DNA of 64,000 bases from assembly GCF_020921035.1 (NCBI RefSeq), contig NC_063156.1:496001-560000 (forward strand), in the 5' to 3' direction. The translations under genes and the position numbers were made by a program. The notes beneath the pieces are model-generated. The model saw only the letters and a list, made by a program, of their open reading frames with translations. It did not search any database and was not told the DNA's origin. This document shows, piece after piece, positions 10,588 through 24,649 of the stretch (positions are counted from its first letter, which is position 1; the number at the start of each line of letters is the position of its first letter). The stretch comes from Rhodamnia argentea. Taxonomy: Eukaryota > Streptophyta > Magnoliopsida > Myrtales > Myrtaceae.

Positions 10588-12748
10588 TGATAGCTAAGCA
10601 AGCCGGGCAGACCAAGATGAATTGAATATCCCAACCAAGAGTTCTGTTGAATAAAAAGCACATTGACAATGTATTGAAAAATAGAAACAACAAAGACTGT
10701 ATCTCAAGCATTCTTCAATAATGTCAGAGAGATTCTCAAATCCTTCTTACCAAAGCAGCAAATCAGAACTGAGTACATACATCAAAGAAATTGGAAACCA
10801 AACACACACACCACCATCCCCCCAACAAACAAACAAAAAAAACCCCAAGAAGGACCAAAAACATACACACACAAAAAAGGTAAGTAAGAAAAATGACAAC
10901 TAGACATGCTGATTGCACTTAAACTCCTTTCATGGCATTGAATTATCAGCTAACACCACCAACAAAGCAAATTTAGTTGTCCAGGGCATGTGGGATGGGG
11001 AAATAAGAAATACCCAAAGGAACTAGCTAGATGCTTTGATTTGTGTAAAACCAGCATGACTGACAGTAAATATGACCGAAGGTGAATACTTCGAACGAAA
11101 TGATGTTCGGAACATTTTTATCACAGCAATGGAGGTTTGCATACTCACCTATCGCCAGAGATGTCTGGATACTCGCCTATCTTTTATGTTCTCGCAATAA
11201 GGTCAACGTAATGAAGCAAGTCTTTCCTGTGATTCGGAAAGGTTTGAGCAGGAAATGCAATTTATTTCACGGAAAAGGAAACCATTCGTCCAGACTCTAA
11301 ATTTGACTTTGCAGTACAAAATAGTAAATGCACAGCACTTTAATCCTGAAGCAATCAAATTGTTTACCGCTATATAAAGACTTTATACAGCACAAATCTA
11401 GTACCCACCACAGCATTAGGCGTCCCAGCTGAATACGCGTATACCCAAAATCCCAACTTCGAAATGGAAAAAGTTCAACTTTCATATTCGAAATCTAGAA
11501 TTTACTCCAAGAGTCCGACGCAAAAGTAAGAAAAAGGAAAAGGCGTCCTGAACAATGAGCTCTGTACAGGTCCTCACCCTATCACTCCAGCAAAAAGAAT
11601 CGCGATGATCGGTTTTCGTCATCGACAACGCAATCCAACGAAAAGCTACCCCGTCCCGGAGCGAAAACCGTGACGAAGCACGAACCGCCAAAAGTTTCAG
11701 GCACGCACACGGAGAACAAAAGATTGAGAACAATTCCATGGATCGAACATAAAGCGGGCGCATACCTAATATGCTCGATGATGATGGGATTCAAAGAGAG
11801 AGAGCGAGAGAGAGTTCGAGCTGAGCACGGAGGAGCTTTTTCTCTGCTGAGTTTGAAGTTCAAAGTCGCCTCTCCAATTTCAATATTTTTCAATATAATA
11901 ATTTTCATGAGAGGGAAAGTGGAAGTGAAACTGGGAAAGGAGAGAGTGAGAGTCGAGAGATTTTCCTTCATTTTTCATTTTATTTTATTTTTATTTTTAT
12001 TTTTTGGGGTATCAAAAGGGGACCCATGGAATAAAATCAACTTATTTGATAAAGTGATTAGAAGCGGAATTCGCTAATCAACGTCTCTTTGACCCGTCTT
12101 TTTCAAAATTAACAAAAGAAAGAGAGAGAGAGATTAGCAGCCGATGAGGTTTTACTTTATGGGGTTTTATTTGTTGGAGCGTTCCAACAGACAAATGGGC
12201 CGATCCGATTCGATTTCGTCCATACCGACCCGAATTGGGATTTTAGTTTCGCAACCGGACCGGACAGACACAAATAAGTCCATAACATCAACATGGCTAA
12301 TGAGTGTGATTGAGCCGGTCCATGAGAACGAGGCTGTCACAATGATTGACCGTGAATGGTTCCCAATTGCTTACGAAATTGGCATTAGGATCGACGGAAA
12401 AAGAATGGCACGGAGAGACCGAAGGCAGAAGAGTCGAGATTACTAATATGAACCATTGAGCATGTCCCTCTCTGACAAAGTAAAGTGGTTCTCCCATGCA
12501 TGGACTACACTTTAAGAGCCCCATTGGTTTGTGCAAGTTTTCCACCAAAAAGGGTTCAGAAAAGAAAGAAAATTGACAATAAGGACATCCTGAGTCCCGT
12601 TCCAGGAAGTTCTTTGTTCTTTCTCGAGTTAGCCGGCTCTGATGGAATGTACAATAACCCAGGAGCAACAAGTGACTGCCTGAAGTCCTAAACGAGCACG
12701 GCAATAACCGAAACGGCCAAGGCACAATTTTAATGGATCCAGCATGAT
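10588..12748. other. RhoGAP leader region and GT64 3' side; no further gene
   Basis: On the minus strand an acceptor-like CAACAG lies near 10643, and a donor-like AG/GTATGC near 11766, so the RhoGAP 5' UTR probably contains an intron and transcription may start near 11.7-11.9 kb, where GA-rich and AT-rich promoter-like sequence lies. The remainder, up to the GT64 stop at 12749, shows no gene. This reading of the leader is inference from splice-like signals only. Confidence 0.35.
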
Positions 12749-15506
12749 TTACCAGAACCATTCCTGTCTTGCATCAACAGCTTTCACATTGGTATGCATA
12801 AGGGGCACGGTCTCATATAGAGAAAGCAGCTCATTCAGGCATCTGCTTCTACGGTCAGTTTGCCCTTCTAAACGGCTTGTACCTGAGGTTCCTATCTTGT
12901 AAGTCTTTCCTGAAAATATTTTGTCAAGAGATATTAGCAAAACCAGTTTGCTTAGAAAGATGATGTCATGAAAGCATTTTGCAAAGAGCATACCTGGAAA
13001 AGATAAGAGTAGGGATTTTTCTCAACTCTTAATTTACTAGCTGACTGGAATATGCACCTTGCATATCCCGCTAATTACCAATTTTTTAACGGTACCATGG
13101 GGCCATTGGCAAGACCCGGAGTTATTGAAACTTACATTTCTGAATATTTCTAGTGCAAAGGAGGCTAGCTTATATGAGGCTTCTTTCAAAAAAGGGTGAT
13201 CAACTTTCTACTTTCTTTCGAGGATACTCAAGTTCCCATCCTTTTCATCTCTACTATTATTCCGCATCTGTGCCTTGTAAGAGGCAGGTTGGACTGGCTG
13301 CTATCTATGTTAGAAAAGCAATATGGTACTAGGTTCGGCAGATAATTAATCTAATTGACAATCAAAGTACATATCTTCCCTTGTTTGTCGAGGAGTTCCA
13401 AGCAATATCATACTAGCTTGGGCAGATCAATACCTTTCACCCAAATTGGAGGAGAACCAGAGGCATTGGCAATGAGCAGAGACATCGCAACATCTTCACA
13501 AATTCTGAGTAGCATAAAAAAATGAATTTCAATTCATTCAAGGACATAAAGAATCAATTGAAAATGCAGCACCATGCAGTCATTGTTCTTCAAAAACTTT
13601 GCAAGCTGTACCTCTCCCTAATAAGATAATCATAAACTGTCGATGGCATTATAGAGGTGTACATATCCAGGTATTTTCTATGAAAGAATGCTGCTTGTGC
13701 AAGAATCATGCTGTAGGTGCCCTTCCTCCAAACTGGCCACCATCCTTCATATTTGTAATATGGAACACCGTTTATCTGCAACAGGTCAAAAATATACTCA
13801 GTGACAGCTTCAGGACAAATCCTCTTGTTCCAGTTATACTCTGGAAATCAGTCAGTCCCAATTCTTTTCGACCCGCTGGAGAATACTTCTTCTATGGAAA
13901 ATAAGTAGGTTTAAATTTATTCTTCCTGGCATAATTTCGGTGCCTGTTGTTAGTTACATCTTCTATAATCAAGTTTGTGTGTTACTTCCCCCACGATACC
14001 TATGGTGAGCATCAGTTCTTTTCCATAGCATTTTCCCTTAATACATAGAGGTGGCTACTGACTGCCAATTCGAATTTACAAAGAGACACTTGTAAGACTT
14101 TCTAGAGAAAACCAATAGGAGTTTCACAAAAGTACTGGATGTACAACAGCCCATCTTCTCCTTCTTTAATGCAGGGTCCATTTTGCAAATTGTAAGTTCA
14201 TCATGGAGTTAAAGCATAGATTCTACCACTTCACCAAACGTTCAGAACAACTCTCCAAGATCTTATTCATTTTCGCAAATGATAGAATTAGGAAAGATAC
14301 AAATCTGACCTCTGCTTCCGGCAAATGTGCACGGGGAACAAATCCCACCATAGTGGAAGGAGCACTCTGCCACACCGTGAAAGCAAAATCTAGAGTAGGA
14401 CATGGAATAATTACGTCATCGTCAACAGAGAAAACTGCATCAGTTCTGATGTCCCCACTTGGCCTGAATCTACTTATCATGGTACCGTCACTGATGATAT
14501 CGAACTTAAAATCATGCTTATGAGACTTTGACGCCACAACTTCATTGAGATGGGACTTCAGCTTCTCCTGCGGTGGACCACTTTGGCTCCATATGACCCG
14601 TATCGCATGGGTACCAGCGCAGGATGCATAGTGGCCGACAATTTGCTTAAAGTGGTTATTTTGGTTCCATGTGTTGATTAGCACAGTGTAACCACCCCTG
14701 CACATCAAAAGATGAAAGCAGAGAAGGAATAATACGCGCTCACATTTTACTGATCGCATCTCGTAATCCAAGTACTGTGCGAGTAAAAGAAGCAGCAGAT
14801 AGTGCATGCCAAAACTATGTAGACATCACAGAATCGTAGTTAATGATCAAGCAGTAAAACAAAACCAATGCAAAACAAAATATATCTAGAACATGTCGAT
14901 TCAACATTAAGGAAGCACACCACAAATACAGCAAATTTAGGGACCATTGTCTGAACAGAGCTTATCTTCGAGCAACAGATTGACCAACCATCCTAGTATT
15001 AATCAATCACACGGAAAGTATTTCTATTGAAGAATTATCGGGTGATTTTTCTCTGAGACCAGAACACGATATGCTATTTCACAATTTGCAAGCTACAAAC
15101 ACTAATCATTCTTGAAAACACGATGCATGCAAAAACAAGAAGCTGCAACCCAATAACCTCCGACAGAAACACTTCCAAAGCAAACAAAATTAAACACAAT
15201 CTCACGGAAGGAAGTCCTGCGGAAATTTATTCAGAAATACCTTGAAGGAGAAGAGACTGAAGAAGGATGGTGAAAGTTCCATCCCATGAAAGAGTTCAAT
15301 CTCGAACCGACCAAGAGGAAGAGGCCCAGGACAACAACGCAGGAGAGAAGCCTCAGCTTGGAGGCGGCGCCACAGAGCGGGTGGCGGAGCCGCCACAGGA
15401 GGAGCGGCCATCGGCCGCTGTACAAGCCTCTGGTGGCCGCTTTTTCCTTCGCCGGCGAGCCCAGCCCGGCTTCCTCCTCGCGGACTCTGATTAAGGCGGT
15501 GGACAT
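12749..15506 (-). CDS. GT64-family glycosyltransferase (EPC1/GT64-C3-like), 5 exons
   Basis: A type II membrane glycosyltransferase of the exostosin-like GT64 family; plant members act on glycosylinositol phosphorylceramides in the Golgi. Exons: 15241-15506, 14310-14697, 13612-13775, 13434-13504 and 12749-12909, joining in frame to 349 codons, near the size of EPC1. A hydrophobic anchor lies at about residues 51-67. The catalytic domain begins RGGYTVLINTW; the metal/nucleotide-sugar DDD motif is at residues 181-183 (FSVDDDVIIP); it continues TMVGFVPR, GWWPVWRKGTYSMIL and ICEDVAMSLLIANASG, and ends VPLMHTNVKAVDARQEWFW. The C-terminal NCEDIAM-type block and WFW end support a C3-like member over the others, but the exact substrate cannot be read from sequence. 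It is the second sphingolipid-related gene in this block. Confidence 0.88.
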
Positions 15507-16483
15507 GGATGATCGAAGTCAACGCGAGTAGCTATTGCGATTGATTTAGCTTGGGCAGTGACCATGACTGGCTCCGAAGCGGGGAGAAGCTAATTATCCT
15601 GCGATTGCAAAATCGACCGTTACGACGAGTGACGAGCTGGGGGAGGGAAGACCCGCTCCCGCGGACTGGACTCGGCACGTCGGGGTTCGGGTTATTCCAC
15701 TGCTGGAGCTGATATATAAATCGCGAATTTCGTTAATCGGGAATTTCATTCTCCCTTCATCCGTACCATCGGTGTTGGTACTCCATCCAAAAAGCAAAAT
15801 GACCTGAATACATTGTCTTAGTTTTGTGAGAAACAAACGGTATTGATGTCTCATTTCGATTGGAGAGCATGTGATTTTGATCCTCAAGGCTTTCCCATAC
15901 GTAGATTTCATTTTCAAGCAAGACCATGGAATCTAGTCGGTTCTACTAACACAAAACTAGCATAAAACCCATACGCTTCTTCAAAAACTGCAATGGATTA
16001 GTTTTTACCCACATGAGATTTTATCATTTCGAACTCGAACCTTGGCACTCCATGGGTACATCGAATTACATGGTTACATGGTAAGATAAAAAGGAAAAAA
16101 AATGAAGTGAAGCTGAGCATCATTGCATTTCCACCGTTGAAAAGCACAAAAGTAGAAAGCAACTCTTATATTGGAACTGATTAAGAATATATATACTCAA
16201 GCATACACCTCACATTTGCAACAAAAACAAAAATTAGAAGGGTGGAGACATCACTAAAACGCCCCCACAAAAAATTGGGAAAAAATAAGACAAAGTTGAC
16301 TGAGGAAATAGGACAATATAGGACCACGGTACCAAATAATTATCCTAAAGTGGGTCGTTACAGACGCTTGAGGTTACGTCTCTACAATCATAAAATCAGC
16401 CAAAATTTCTGCATCGACCTAAATCAATGCCTTCCATTTTTTCAGAAGGTCAGACTCCAAGGAACTGGCTGCAGATTACTTTA
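15507..16483. other. GT64 promoter side and RH7 3' region; no gene
   Basis: Contains the GT64 5' leader/promoter next to 15507 and AT-rich sequence up to the RH7 stop at 16484. A TATATAAA string lies at 15713-15720, about 210 bp outside the GT64 start. No other feature is supported. Confidence 0.4.
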
Positions 16484-19400
16484 TCACCTTCTACTGTTGC
16501 TGCGACCTCTCCCGCCACTGAAGCCACCAGAAAACCGGCCATTCCTTTGGCCTGAAAAACTACCACCTCTACCCCCAGAAAAACCACCGCCCCTACCACC
16601 AAAGCCGCCACGACCACCCCCACCGCCAAATCTTCCCCCTCTTGACTGGTCTCTCTCCTGGAGACGCGGCAATGTTTTTACCACCTCTAAGCTTACATTT
16701 GCTGCATTCTCCTGACCTGCAATTCAGATGAGGGAAATAAATATCAAAATCAATCATCGTCCAGATAATGAGAATCTGACTGAACCGCTGCACTAGGCTG
16801 ATGAACCCACAACATAGTCTGCTAAAATAAGAGAAAAATCCATGAAAAGTATGTGCAAAGTGCAGCATCACATATGACTTAGGAGCCTGATGAGTTCAGT
16901 AGTTTAAGTACCAGCAAGGAAAGCATCCAGATCTTCAGCTGCCACATCAAATACCACGCCATTTCCATCAGCTGTGAGAGAAAGACCCTTCACGGACTCT
17001 ACTTTTTCTTCAGGCAAGAATCTCCTCAGGACACCAAAAGCATACCTGAAAACCAAAGTGATATATAAACCCAGAGTCAGATCAGGTGAGAATAGAATAC
17101 AATAAGAAACCTAGAAGGGGGCCAAGCCCCCACATCCACACAATATCTACAATGCAGTACTGCAAAGCAATACAACTTTTTGACAACAGAGATCATGCAT
17201 ACTTACGAAGGTGTATAAATGGGCTTTCCAGTCTCAAGAAGTAAGGTTACATGGTTCTCAAGTGATGAAAGCAGTGATCTGCTCTTTATTTCACTATAAC
17301 CCTGAAAAAGGAAGAGTGTACAGATTATATTTGTTAAAAAACCGAAGAAACAAGGAAAAGAGATGCATGTCAACGAAGTGCAATAAAATAATGTAATAAG
17401 CAATCAGCTTTGTTAAGGTAACAAGACGTGAGCGGACAATAAACTTACAGAAGCCTTAGCAAGAGCCTTTGCAAGTAATTCTACTGCCGACATGCCAGAC
17501 GTGTTCAGTAGTAGCTCGGCAGCAGACTTGAATGCCGGAACAACACTGCATTTCGGAGGTTATTAGCATCTCGTTGTTATAGACAATAATTCAGCTTCTC
17601 ATTAAAAAGAATGACTGTACCTATCAGAAATTTGTGTTATTGATTCAGCAGCTTCGACGCCAGCAGCTTGAGCAACATCACTTGGCTGTGGAGCTGCAAT
17701 GTGTTCAAATTTTACACCAGACTCTTTTTCGATTTTAGATACATTTGCCCTTCTTGGATCGTACAGCATGACAGCTACTCCAGTATTGCCTAGAGAACAA
17801 CATTGCCCTCAGCATCTGGCAAGCTGCAGAAATAATGGAAGTATGGAAAATGCAGTTTCAAGTTAAACAATTACCAGCTCTCCCCGTCCGTCCAGATCTG
17901 TGAATATAGGCTTCAACATCACGTGGAGGCTCGCACTTCCAAAAAAACAATGCCAAATATCAGCATGAACACATTTAGAAAAAAAAACCAAATCAGAACA
18001 TACCATATACAGCATACCTGGATAATTAACTGGACATCGTTGATGTCCAATCCTCGTGCCGCCACATTCGTGGCTACTAATGTCATAAACTTGCCAGACC
18101 TGAAACCAGCAAGTGTAACCTGCACTCAAGAGGCAACGTTTAAGTAAGGAAAATAGTGTCATGTGTCAATTAAGAGGCAAAAGAGGTTTCAGCCATCTTA
18201 ATATAGATGGTCATTGGTCGCCATTCTAAGCATGTGTCCGGAATGACCTTTCAATTTTGTTTTGCATAATATAAATCTTGTGGCTCACACACTATTTTTA
18301 AAAATGAAACTCTGAAAATTATCACAACACTCAAGTATTGACATGTAAATTCATAAACAATTTCTTCATAGTTTTCTCAAATTCATATGACATTTTACAT
18401 TTTAGCAGGAAGTACTTTTTGCTTTTGCTCAAGTGTAACCAAACATGCCCTAGAGTATGAGAGGTATTTTCTAGAAATACTAGCATACACGAAACCACAA
18501 AATAAGATACAAGGAATGCATCAGTTAAACAGATAGCCCATGCAAATTAACCAAAGAATCTTGTTTCCACAGTCACGATGCCGGACTACCAATGAATCAG
18601 ATCCAACAAAAAAGAATCATAATTCATACTATTGAAGCCTAACCCGCACATTTATCAGTAAAAAATCAGAGGGTAGGTACCCCACTAAAAGCATCAGCCA
18701 CTTTTAATCTCTTAAAATATTTTATAAATGAAAGGAAAATTTTCGCTACAGACCAATCTCGATGCCTCTGGATGTAACGCTTATTACCTTAATCATTTAT
18801 ACCTTGTACAACCACCATGCATCAATATATCAGCACTCTCCAAGGAAATGAACATCTAGGCAAACTAGGTTGGTTGACTTGATTAACAAAGTAGGGAACT
18901 CGCACAACATTGTCATCCACTATATGTGGTTGACAACTGCAAAGCAGGTAAACCAACTATTCCTAGTCATGTAACTTAGTATAACAAAGCATGCTCTCTC
19001 TTCCTTGTTCATCTCCTCTTCAGTATGCTACAAAATTAATACCCTTACATGAAATAATACGTATAAAGATTCCGCACATTCATCATTTACCTCTCGTTGG
19101 GCTTGCTGTATGTCTCCATGCAAGGGCCGTGCTCCAGTCAGCAATCCCGAAAGTTGAGAAGCAGATTCCTTTGTCTCAGTAAAAATTATGGTACGGCCTC
19201 CACTAAAGAAAATCCAACCGGAGAAGAAAGTTTAAAGAGTGTTCAGTAAATCTCGTGACTAACAAAAGAGCACAGCATTAAAGAAATGAAAATGGAAACA
19301 ACTAACCTGCCGTAACAGCGTATTATGTCTGGGATAAGCTGAGGTCTGGCCAAGCTTGTACAAGGGATAACGATATGTCTCACATTGGTGCTGGCCTTCA

Positions 19401-21847
19401 TTTTCTCATTACCTACTAGATCTACAGTTCTCTTGTTTTGTTTAAGGAACCTAGAAGAAATCTGGAAATGCAAAGTTATGGTATCAGGAAAAGTTGGGTG
19501 AAGATAAGTTTGCACAGCAGCAAATTAAAAAAAAAAACAAAAAAAACAAACATTGACAACTGAGACACAAATACTGAACAACAAAACAGTTTTGCCAGAA
19601 TGAATTACGTACACCCTTCACCCAGTCTGGTAAGGTAGCACTAAAGAGCAGCGTCTGAACTTTACTTGAATCCTTCACCTTGCCTGCAAGAACCAGAAGA
19701 ATTGAGGGATAAGTTTATGCACTTTTATAAGCAGCATGGTTAAATCAAAAAAATAACAGTATTAGTATAGTGAGACTTCAAATATCTCAGTAGATGATCA
19801 AAATCCAAACTGCAGCTTAGATAATGCCTTATGTAAATCTACTCAGGCATGCCTCGAGGAGAGGAATAACAATATTGGTTTGTGCCCCCCTTAATGGATG
19901 CACAATAAGAGATATGTTACATGTAGTAGAGCATTTAAAAGGCAGAAAAAGAAAATAAAGATCTTGCTACCCAATGCTGAAATTTCACTAATAAGAATTG
20001 TAATTGCTATATATAAGTGGAGCATAATTCCACCAGAAACTTCAAAGTGAAAAATTGCAGCACACACGCACCAAGAATTAGCTCCACATCTTCAACAAAA
20101 CCCATCCTTAGCATTTCATCAGCCTCATCAAGGACACGGAAGGTTAAAGAGCTCAAGTCAATATTTTCCCTCTCAATGTGGTCCTGCCACAAGATGTAAC
20201 AAATAAGATCAACGCTGTGAAGATGACCGTTATTCCCAGCAGGTGAAAGAAAACCAAACAATATTCCAATTCAATGAATTACTTTTACGCGGCCAGGCGT
20301 TCCAATCACTATATCAACCCCTCTCCTCAATTTGCTCTCCTGAGCTTGATAGGGAGCCCCACCATACAAACAACATGATGTTAAGCCCACTGCTCCACCA
20401 TAAACTTCAAAATCAGAAAACACCTAAAATGATAGAGTAAAAGATGTCAGATATCTATCTCTGTATCTAGATGAGATTATTTCCATAAGCTTGCTTGCAC
20501 TACCTGCTTGGCCAACTCCCTAGTAGGTAAAAGCACCAACACACTAGGTGGCCTACTATATCCTGTCTTCCTTGAGGTTTTTGCAGGCCCGTTCGTCAGA
20601 GATTCCAAAATGGGCAAGACAAAAGCTAGAGTTTTTCCCTGGTACAATTCGCACAGTGAACGAGGTGATTATCAGTGCAAAAAAAAATTAAAACTCATCA
20701 ACTACAGAACTAAGCAAACAGTTCAAAAACTCATGTTCCTAGCAGCCAATCATCTATAAAAAATTCGAAAAGCAACAGCGGCCAAACAGTCTTTACACAT
20801 TTATTGTTTTATATCCCAAGTAACACCAGTGAACTAATAATGTACGGATGACTCTGCCACAAGCCAAAAGGTTTATTAGCTGTAGGTTCACATGCCATAA
20901 AACATCAGCCAAGATTTGGCTTATATGAAGAAGGTGAAGGAGTGAAACACAGGGAAATAGGACCGGAAATGCATGAAAGACATTTCACGACCGAATTGCA
21001 CTGTGCCATACTCTACACTATAATTGCTTTGTCTCGCCATTAATAAAACCACCACGCAAACTCATTAGCAGCCTCACAGTGATAAAACAATATTCACCAA
21101 GCTCATAAATCAACCATTCACAAGTCGTAGAGCAAATAAAATCTAATCTTTTCAAACAGGTCAGCTTTGTGACCCTTTCCCGCCATCATACACTATTATT
21201 ACTCCAGCGTCCAGACCATTCGTTTATCTAATTTGTCAGTTAAACTGGCAGATATCAAACAAGCACGCGACCATCAACATATCAATCCTACGAAATTCAA
21301 ATAAAAAAATTTATACCTGACCAGTGCGGGCACGGCCGACCAAATCAGACCCATCGAGGACGATATTAAACGTCATGGCCTGAATGGGAAACAAAGACGC
21401 GATCCCATTGTCCTTCAACTTCAATCTCAAGCTGTCCGAAATCCTAAAATTTGACACAGCGTTGGGGTTCTCCTCCTGAACCACCTCATCATCGCCGTCG
21501 CTCAACCTCGCCTTCTTCTTCTTCTCCCCCTCCTTCTTCGCTTTCAAATTCTCGGGGTCAACCAACTCGGAGCTGGTCTCGCTCTTACCTTCATCGTCGT
21601 CCTCGCCAACCTCCAACGCCTTCCTCTTCTTCTCCCTCTTCGCAACTTCCTGATGCTCCAAGAGCTTTGATTGCTTGGATTCGGAGCTTTTGCTGCTCTT
21701 CTTTTCCTTCTTATGTTTCTTCTCCAACGCCGGAGACTCAAAACCTTCGCCCTCGAGCTGCACCTTTGCCTTCATCTTCTTCTCTTCGCTTTTGCTTTTC
21801 GAGTTCTCGGAGGATTGAATTGAATCGGATATAGCTATGGAAGGCAT
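16484..21847 (-). CDS. RH7: DEAD-box ATP-dependent RNA helicase 7 (PRH75-like), 14 exons
   Basis: Nucleolar/nuclear RNA helicase; the Arabidopsis protein acts in rRNA processing and cold tolerance. Exons: 21317-21847, 20504-20638, 20283-20423, 20072-20183, 19613-19683, 19307-19461, 19091-19202, 18018-18119, 17875-17935, 17621-17789, 17449-17545, 17207-17301, 16912-17045 and 16484-16716, giving 715 codons. Order of motifs: Lys/Glu-rich N-terminal tail (about 1-135); Q-motif FPIQAMTF; motif I ARTGQGKT (to Thr180); PTRELAKQ (215-222); GTPGR (263-267); DEAD (288-291); SAT (321-323); [28 protein letters not shown] (465-472); a GUCT-type domain; and an RGG/FSGG-rich RNA-binding tail. Start is the ATG of [11 protein letters not shown]; the open frame upstream lacks an ATG. 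Two introns are long (18120-19090 and 20639-21316). Confidence 0.95.
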
Positions 21848-22300
21848 CGATGAAGATGATGGATACAGAGAAACTGACGAGAAAGGTGAGAGAGGAGTTT
21901 TGTTCTCTTTTCTCTTCTCCTGCTTGAAGAATGGTGTGACGGTGAGCTGCGGCAAGCAGGAGCAAGAGAGGAGAGACAGGGAAGGAATTGCGACTTAGGG
22001 TTTTGAGTTTATATGGCTTTGGAGGTTGAGTGAATTCTGGCCGTTGGATGGTGGAGGCAACTACTGAAATCGACGCCCACCGTTGGATTGCAAGATTCGG
22101 CCCAGGAGGGCCGGAATCATCTAACTGCTTCCAAAAAGCTGAATAATGACGTCGTTTTGCCCAGCTCAAGCGACCGTCTCCGTTCTTTGGTCTAAAATTT
22201 TTCAAATGCTTCCGTCTTGCTGAGGAAATATCTAAAACCTCGCCCCTTTTTTACGGGTTACCTCGCCTTTCTTTTAATTACCTTTTAAAACTCCGTTTAT
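21848..22300. other. RH7 leader/promoter side
   Basis: Sequence immediately upstream of the RH7 start. It should contain its 5' UTR and core promoter; no distinct motif is claimed. Confidence 0.4.
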
Positions 22301-22965
22301 TTTTCCAGTACCCAAAAAAATTTCAAACTTTAACTGCAGTAATAATTATATCTTAAACTTTTTTTCATCTCGTAAAAATCTTAAAATTTTGATCAAGTTC
22401 CATATCTACTTCAAATTTCTTTTGTCTCGTAAAAAAACACTAACTTGAAATCCCGTCTCAATTCTTCCTTTAACTTTTTTTCTATTAACCATCCACCCAA
22501 AATCGCCCTTAGTGACATAGCATTTCCACGTCATTGCTCTAGCTTTTTGCCAACTTTTATATAGAAGATGGCTTTCGGAGAAGAATTTTCATGTTAGCCC
22601 AAATGATGTCCTATTGGATACAAAATTTAAGACAAAAACTAGAGCAATTAGATGTGGCTTTCTTCAATTGTTCTTACTTTTAAGAGTGTCTTCTTCCATC
22701 TTGATAAGGATCTTCGATTTTGCACTCAATCTTCAATCTTTCGTGTTCGGGAGTCTTCAATATCTCGTAATCGAAGAGCTTGCACTCGAGAGTTTTCCAT
22801 CTCTCGGTTATTAAGAGAAATTTCGGATAGAGGGTTAATAGGGATAGATTTAAGACTCAAAAAAAAAATTGTGATTTTTTACGACACAAAAATAGTTTGT
22901 TGTGAAATTGGAACTAAACCTAAAGTTTTAGGTTTTTTATGGGATAAAAGAAAGTTAGAGGTAGA
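22300..22965. mobile_element. Possible old inverted-repeat (foldback/MITE-like) element
   Basis: The left arm (about 22310-22510, runs such as CTCGTAAAAATCTTAAA and TTCTATTAACCATCC) and the right arm (about 22800-22965) are imperfectly complementary: the reverse complement of the right arm repeats the same series of TCGTAAAAA, CAATTT, TCTATTAACC words in the same order. The arms are diverged, and clear target duplications were not found, so borders are approximate. Confidence 0.4.
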
Positions 22966-24649
22966 ATAAATAGAAAGTTCTAGAAAACATTTTCTACAAG
23001 TAATCGCCTATATCGATTACAAAATGAATGAGTAAAATTTATTTTTTTATTCGCGATGATAAAATTTTTTATTGACTAAATATTTTAGACAATACGAATG
23101 ATCATTTTAAAAAAAAATATTCAATTCATTTATTTGTCGTGAAACATACATACCTCCATTGATGTCACATCATGCCACTGCCCACCACCGGCGGTGCCGG
23201 TCTCGTCCTCGTCAAAGGTGATTCTCTAGTCTCTCAACCGCACCGATTAGGACCTTACCACCACCATTAGGGACGTCGCCAAATTTGGGCTTGATATCAA
23301 ATTGATTTTTATAGCCCAAATCCTTGTTGCTACAAATTTCAACGTATCAAGGGGCAAGTTGCAATAAGAACAACGTCGGGAGATAAATAGCCGCAATCCT
23401 AAAACTCGAAGGGCAAAATGTAATTCTTCCCAACTTATACCTCGAAGAGGGATGAGCTCGTGGATGTTGGAGATTGGGAGCCGAACCCCGCACATCTAAT
23501 ACTAGCATCCTCATCTTTCAATCTCTTTACCAGAAGATTCGCATGGCTATTAGCATAATTAAAAGGTTTAAAAAACAGAAGGAAAAAAGAAGGGGTATTG
23601 TTCTTGCTAGGCCTAACTGGATGAACGAGGCCCAGGATGAAAACTAACTTGCTTGATCCCGCTGATTTGGCACCTTTGGCCTGGGTCTAGCAAGCTGCAG
23701 GCCCAAGATAAGCTCCAGTTTCTAGGCCCAAGGAAAAGGACAGGCGATAACTTCATTGATTAACAAAAGTGCCCGTGTAGATTTTTCTTTCTTCTCATAC
23801 CAATGGCTCATATAAACCTTAAAGCAGCAAACTATTTCTTCACGAACAGCAATACCTATGTACACAAAATCCGACATTAATTGACAGCAACGTTAAAGCA
23901 GTTACGCCAGAGGATAGCAGCAAAAGCAATGCCGGTTTCAAATTCATCCCTCACGGTCCATCTTTGAAAGAGCCTTGGATGCGTGCAGAGAAACTCGCAT
24001 CCATGGACTGATGAGCTTCGGCTGATTCTCTAAGAACATAATTGCGATCTTCCCATTCATTACCCCTGGGTATTTCTAACTAGGAAAACCATAGTCAGGG
24101 GCATTACTTCCCATTGAGTTTGGGAACCCATTTAGCCAAAGTTCAAGAAGCAAAAAGGAAGAGGTGCTTGCAGCTCGCTAAATGGAGCTAAATGACATCA
24201 AAGAGTACACTCGAAATTTCTGTCAAATTGATAAATATGCAGCAAAGGGAAAACCATCATACATAACAGGAACATGAAACTTAGATACATTAAGCACGAG
24301 AAACCTGTAAAGGAGAGCTATATACGAGATAAAAAAGGGGAAGTACCATTACAAGATGGCACGAATTGAAAGGGTCTCAAAATCTGCAGAGGGGCATCGA
24401 TGAGAGGACACGGCAGTAATAGTGGGCTAACCCTCCAGCTTTAGAAGTCATGGCATAAATACCATGCAAACATGAGAAAGAAAACAACAACCCACGATCA
24501 ACGAACCCAGAAGTACTTTCAGCTTATTTATTGCGGGAGCAGCAACTCAGTTTGTTCTGTAGTATGACAGACAAGATTCACCTCGTACACACGCAAAATT
24601 CAGACTTTCAATTTAACATGCCAAATTGGCCATATGAACACACTACAAT
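22966..24649. other. Intergenic; no gene seen
   Basis: AT-rich sequence between the inverted-repeat relic and the NEET gene. The part nearest 24649 is probably the NEET 3' UTR. No coding similarity recognised. Confidence 0.5.

Noticed and set aside
12180-12260. Short stretch with CCGATCCGATT/CCGGACCGG words like the MITE bodies
   Set aside because: Too short and without ends or target duplications to call an element.
15202-15531. Three further open frames over GT64 exon 1, including two on the plus strand
   Set aside because: They are shadows in the GC-rich first exon. Only the minus frame starting at 15506 gives the membrane anchor and joins the GT64 domain.
16242-16715. 157-residue proline-rich plus-strand frame
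   Set aside because: It is the antisense of the RGG-rich tail of RH7.
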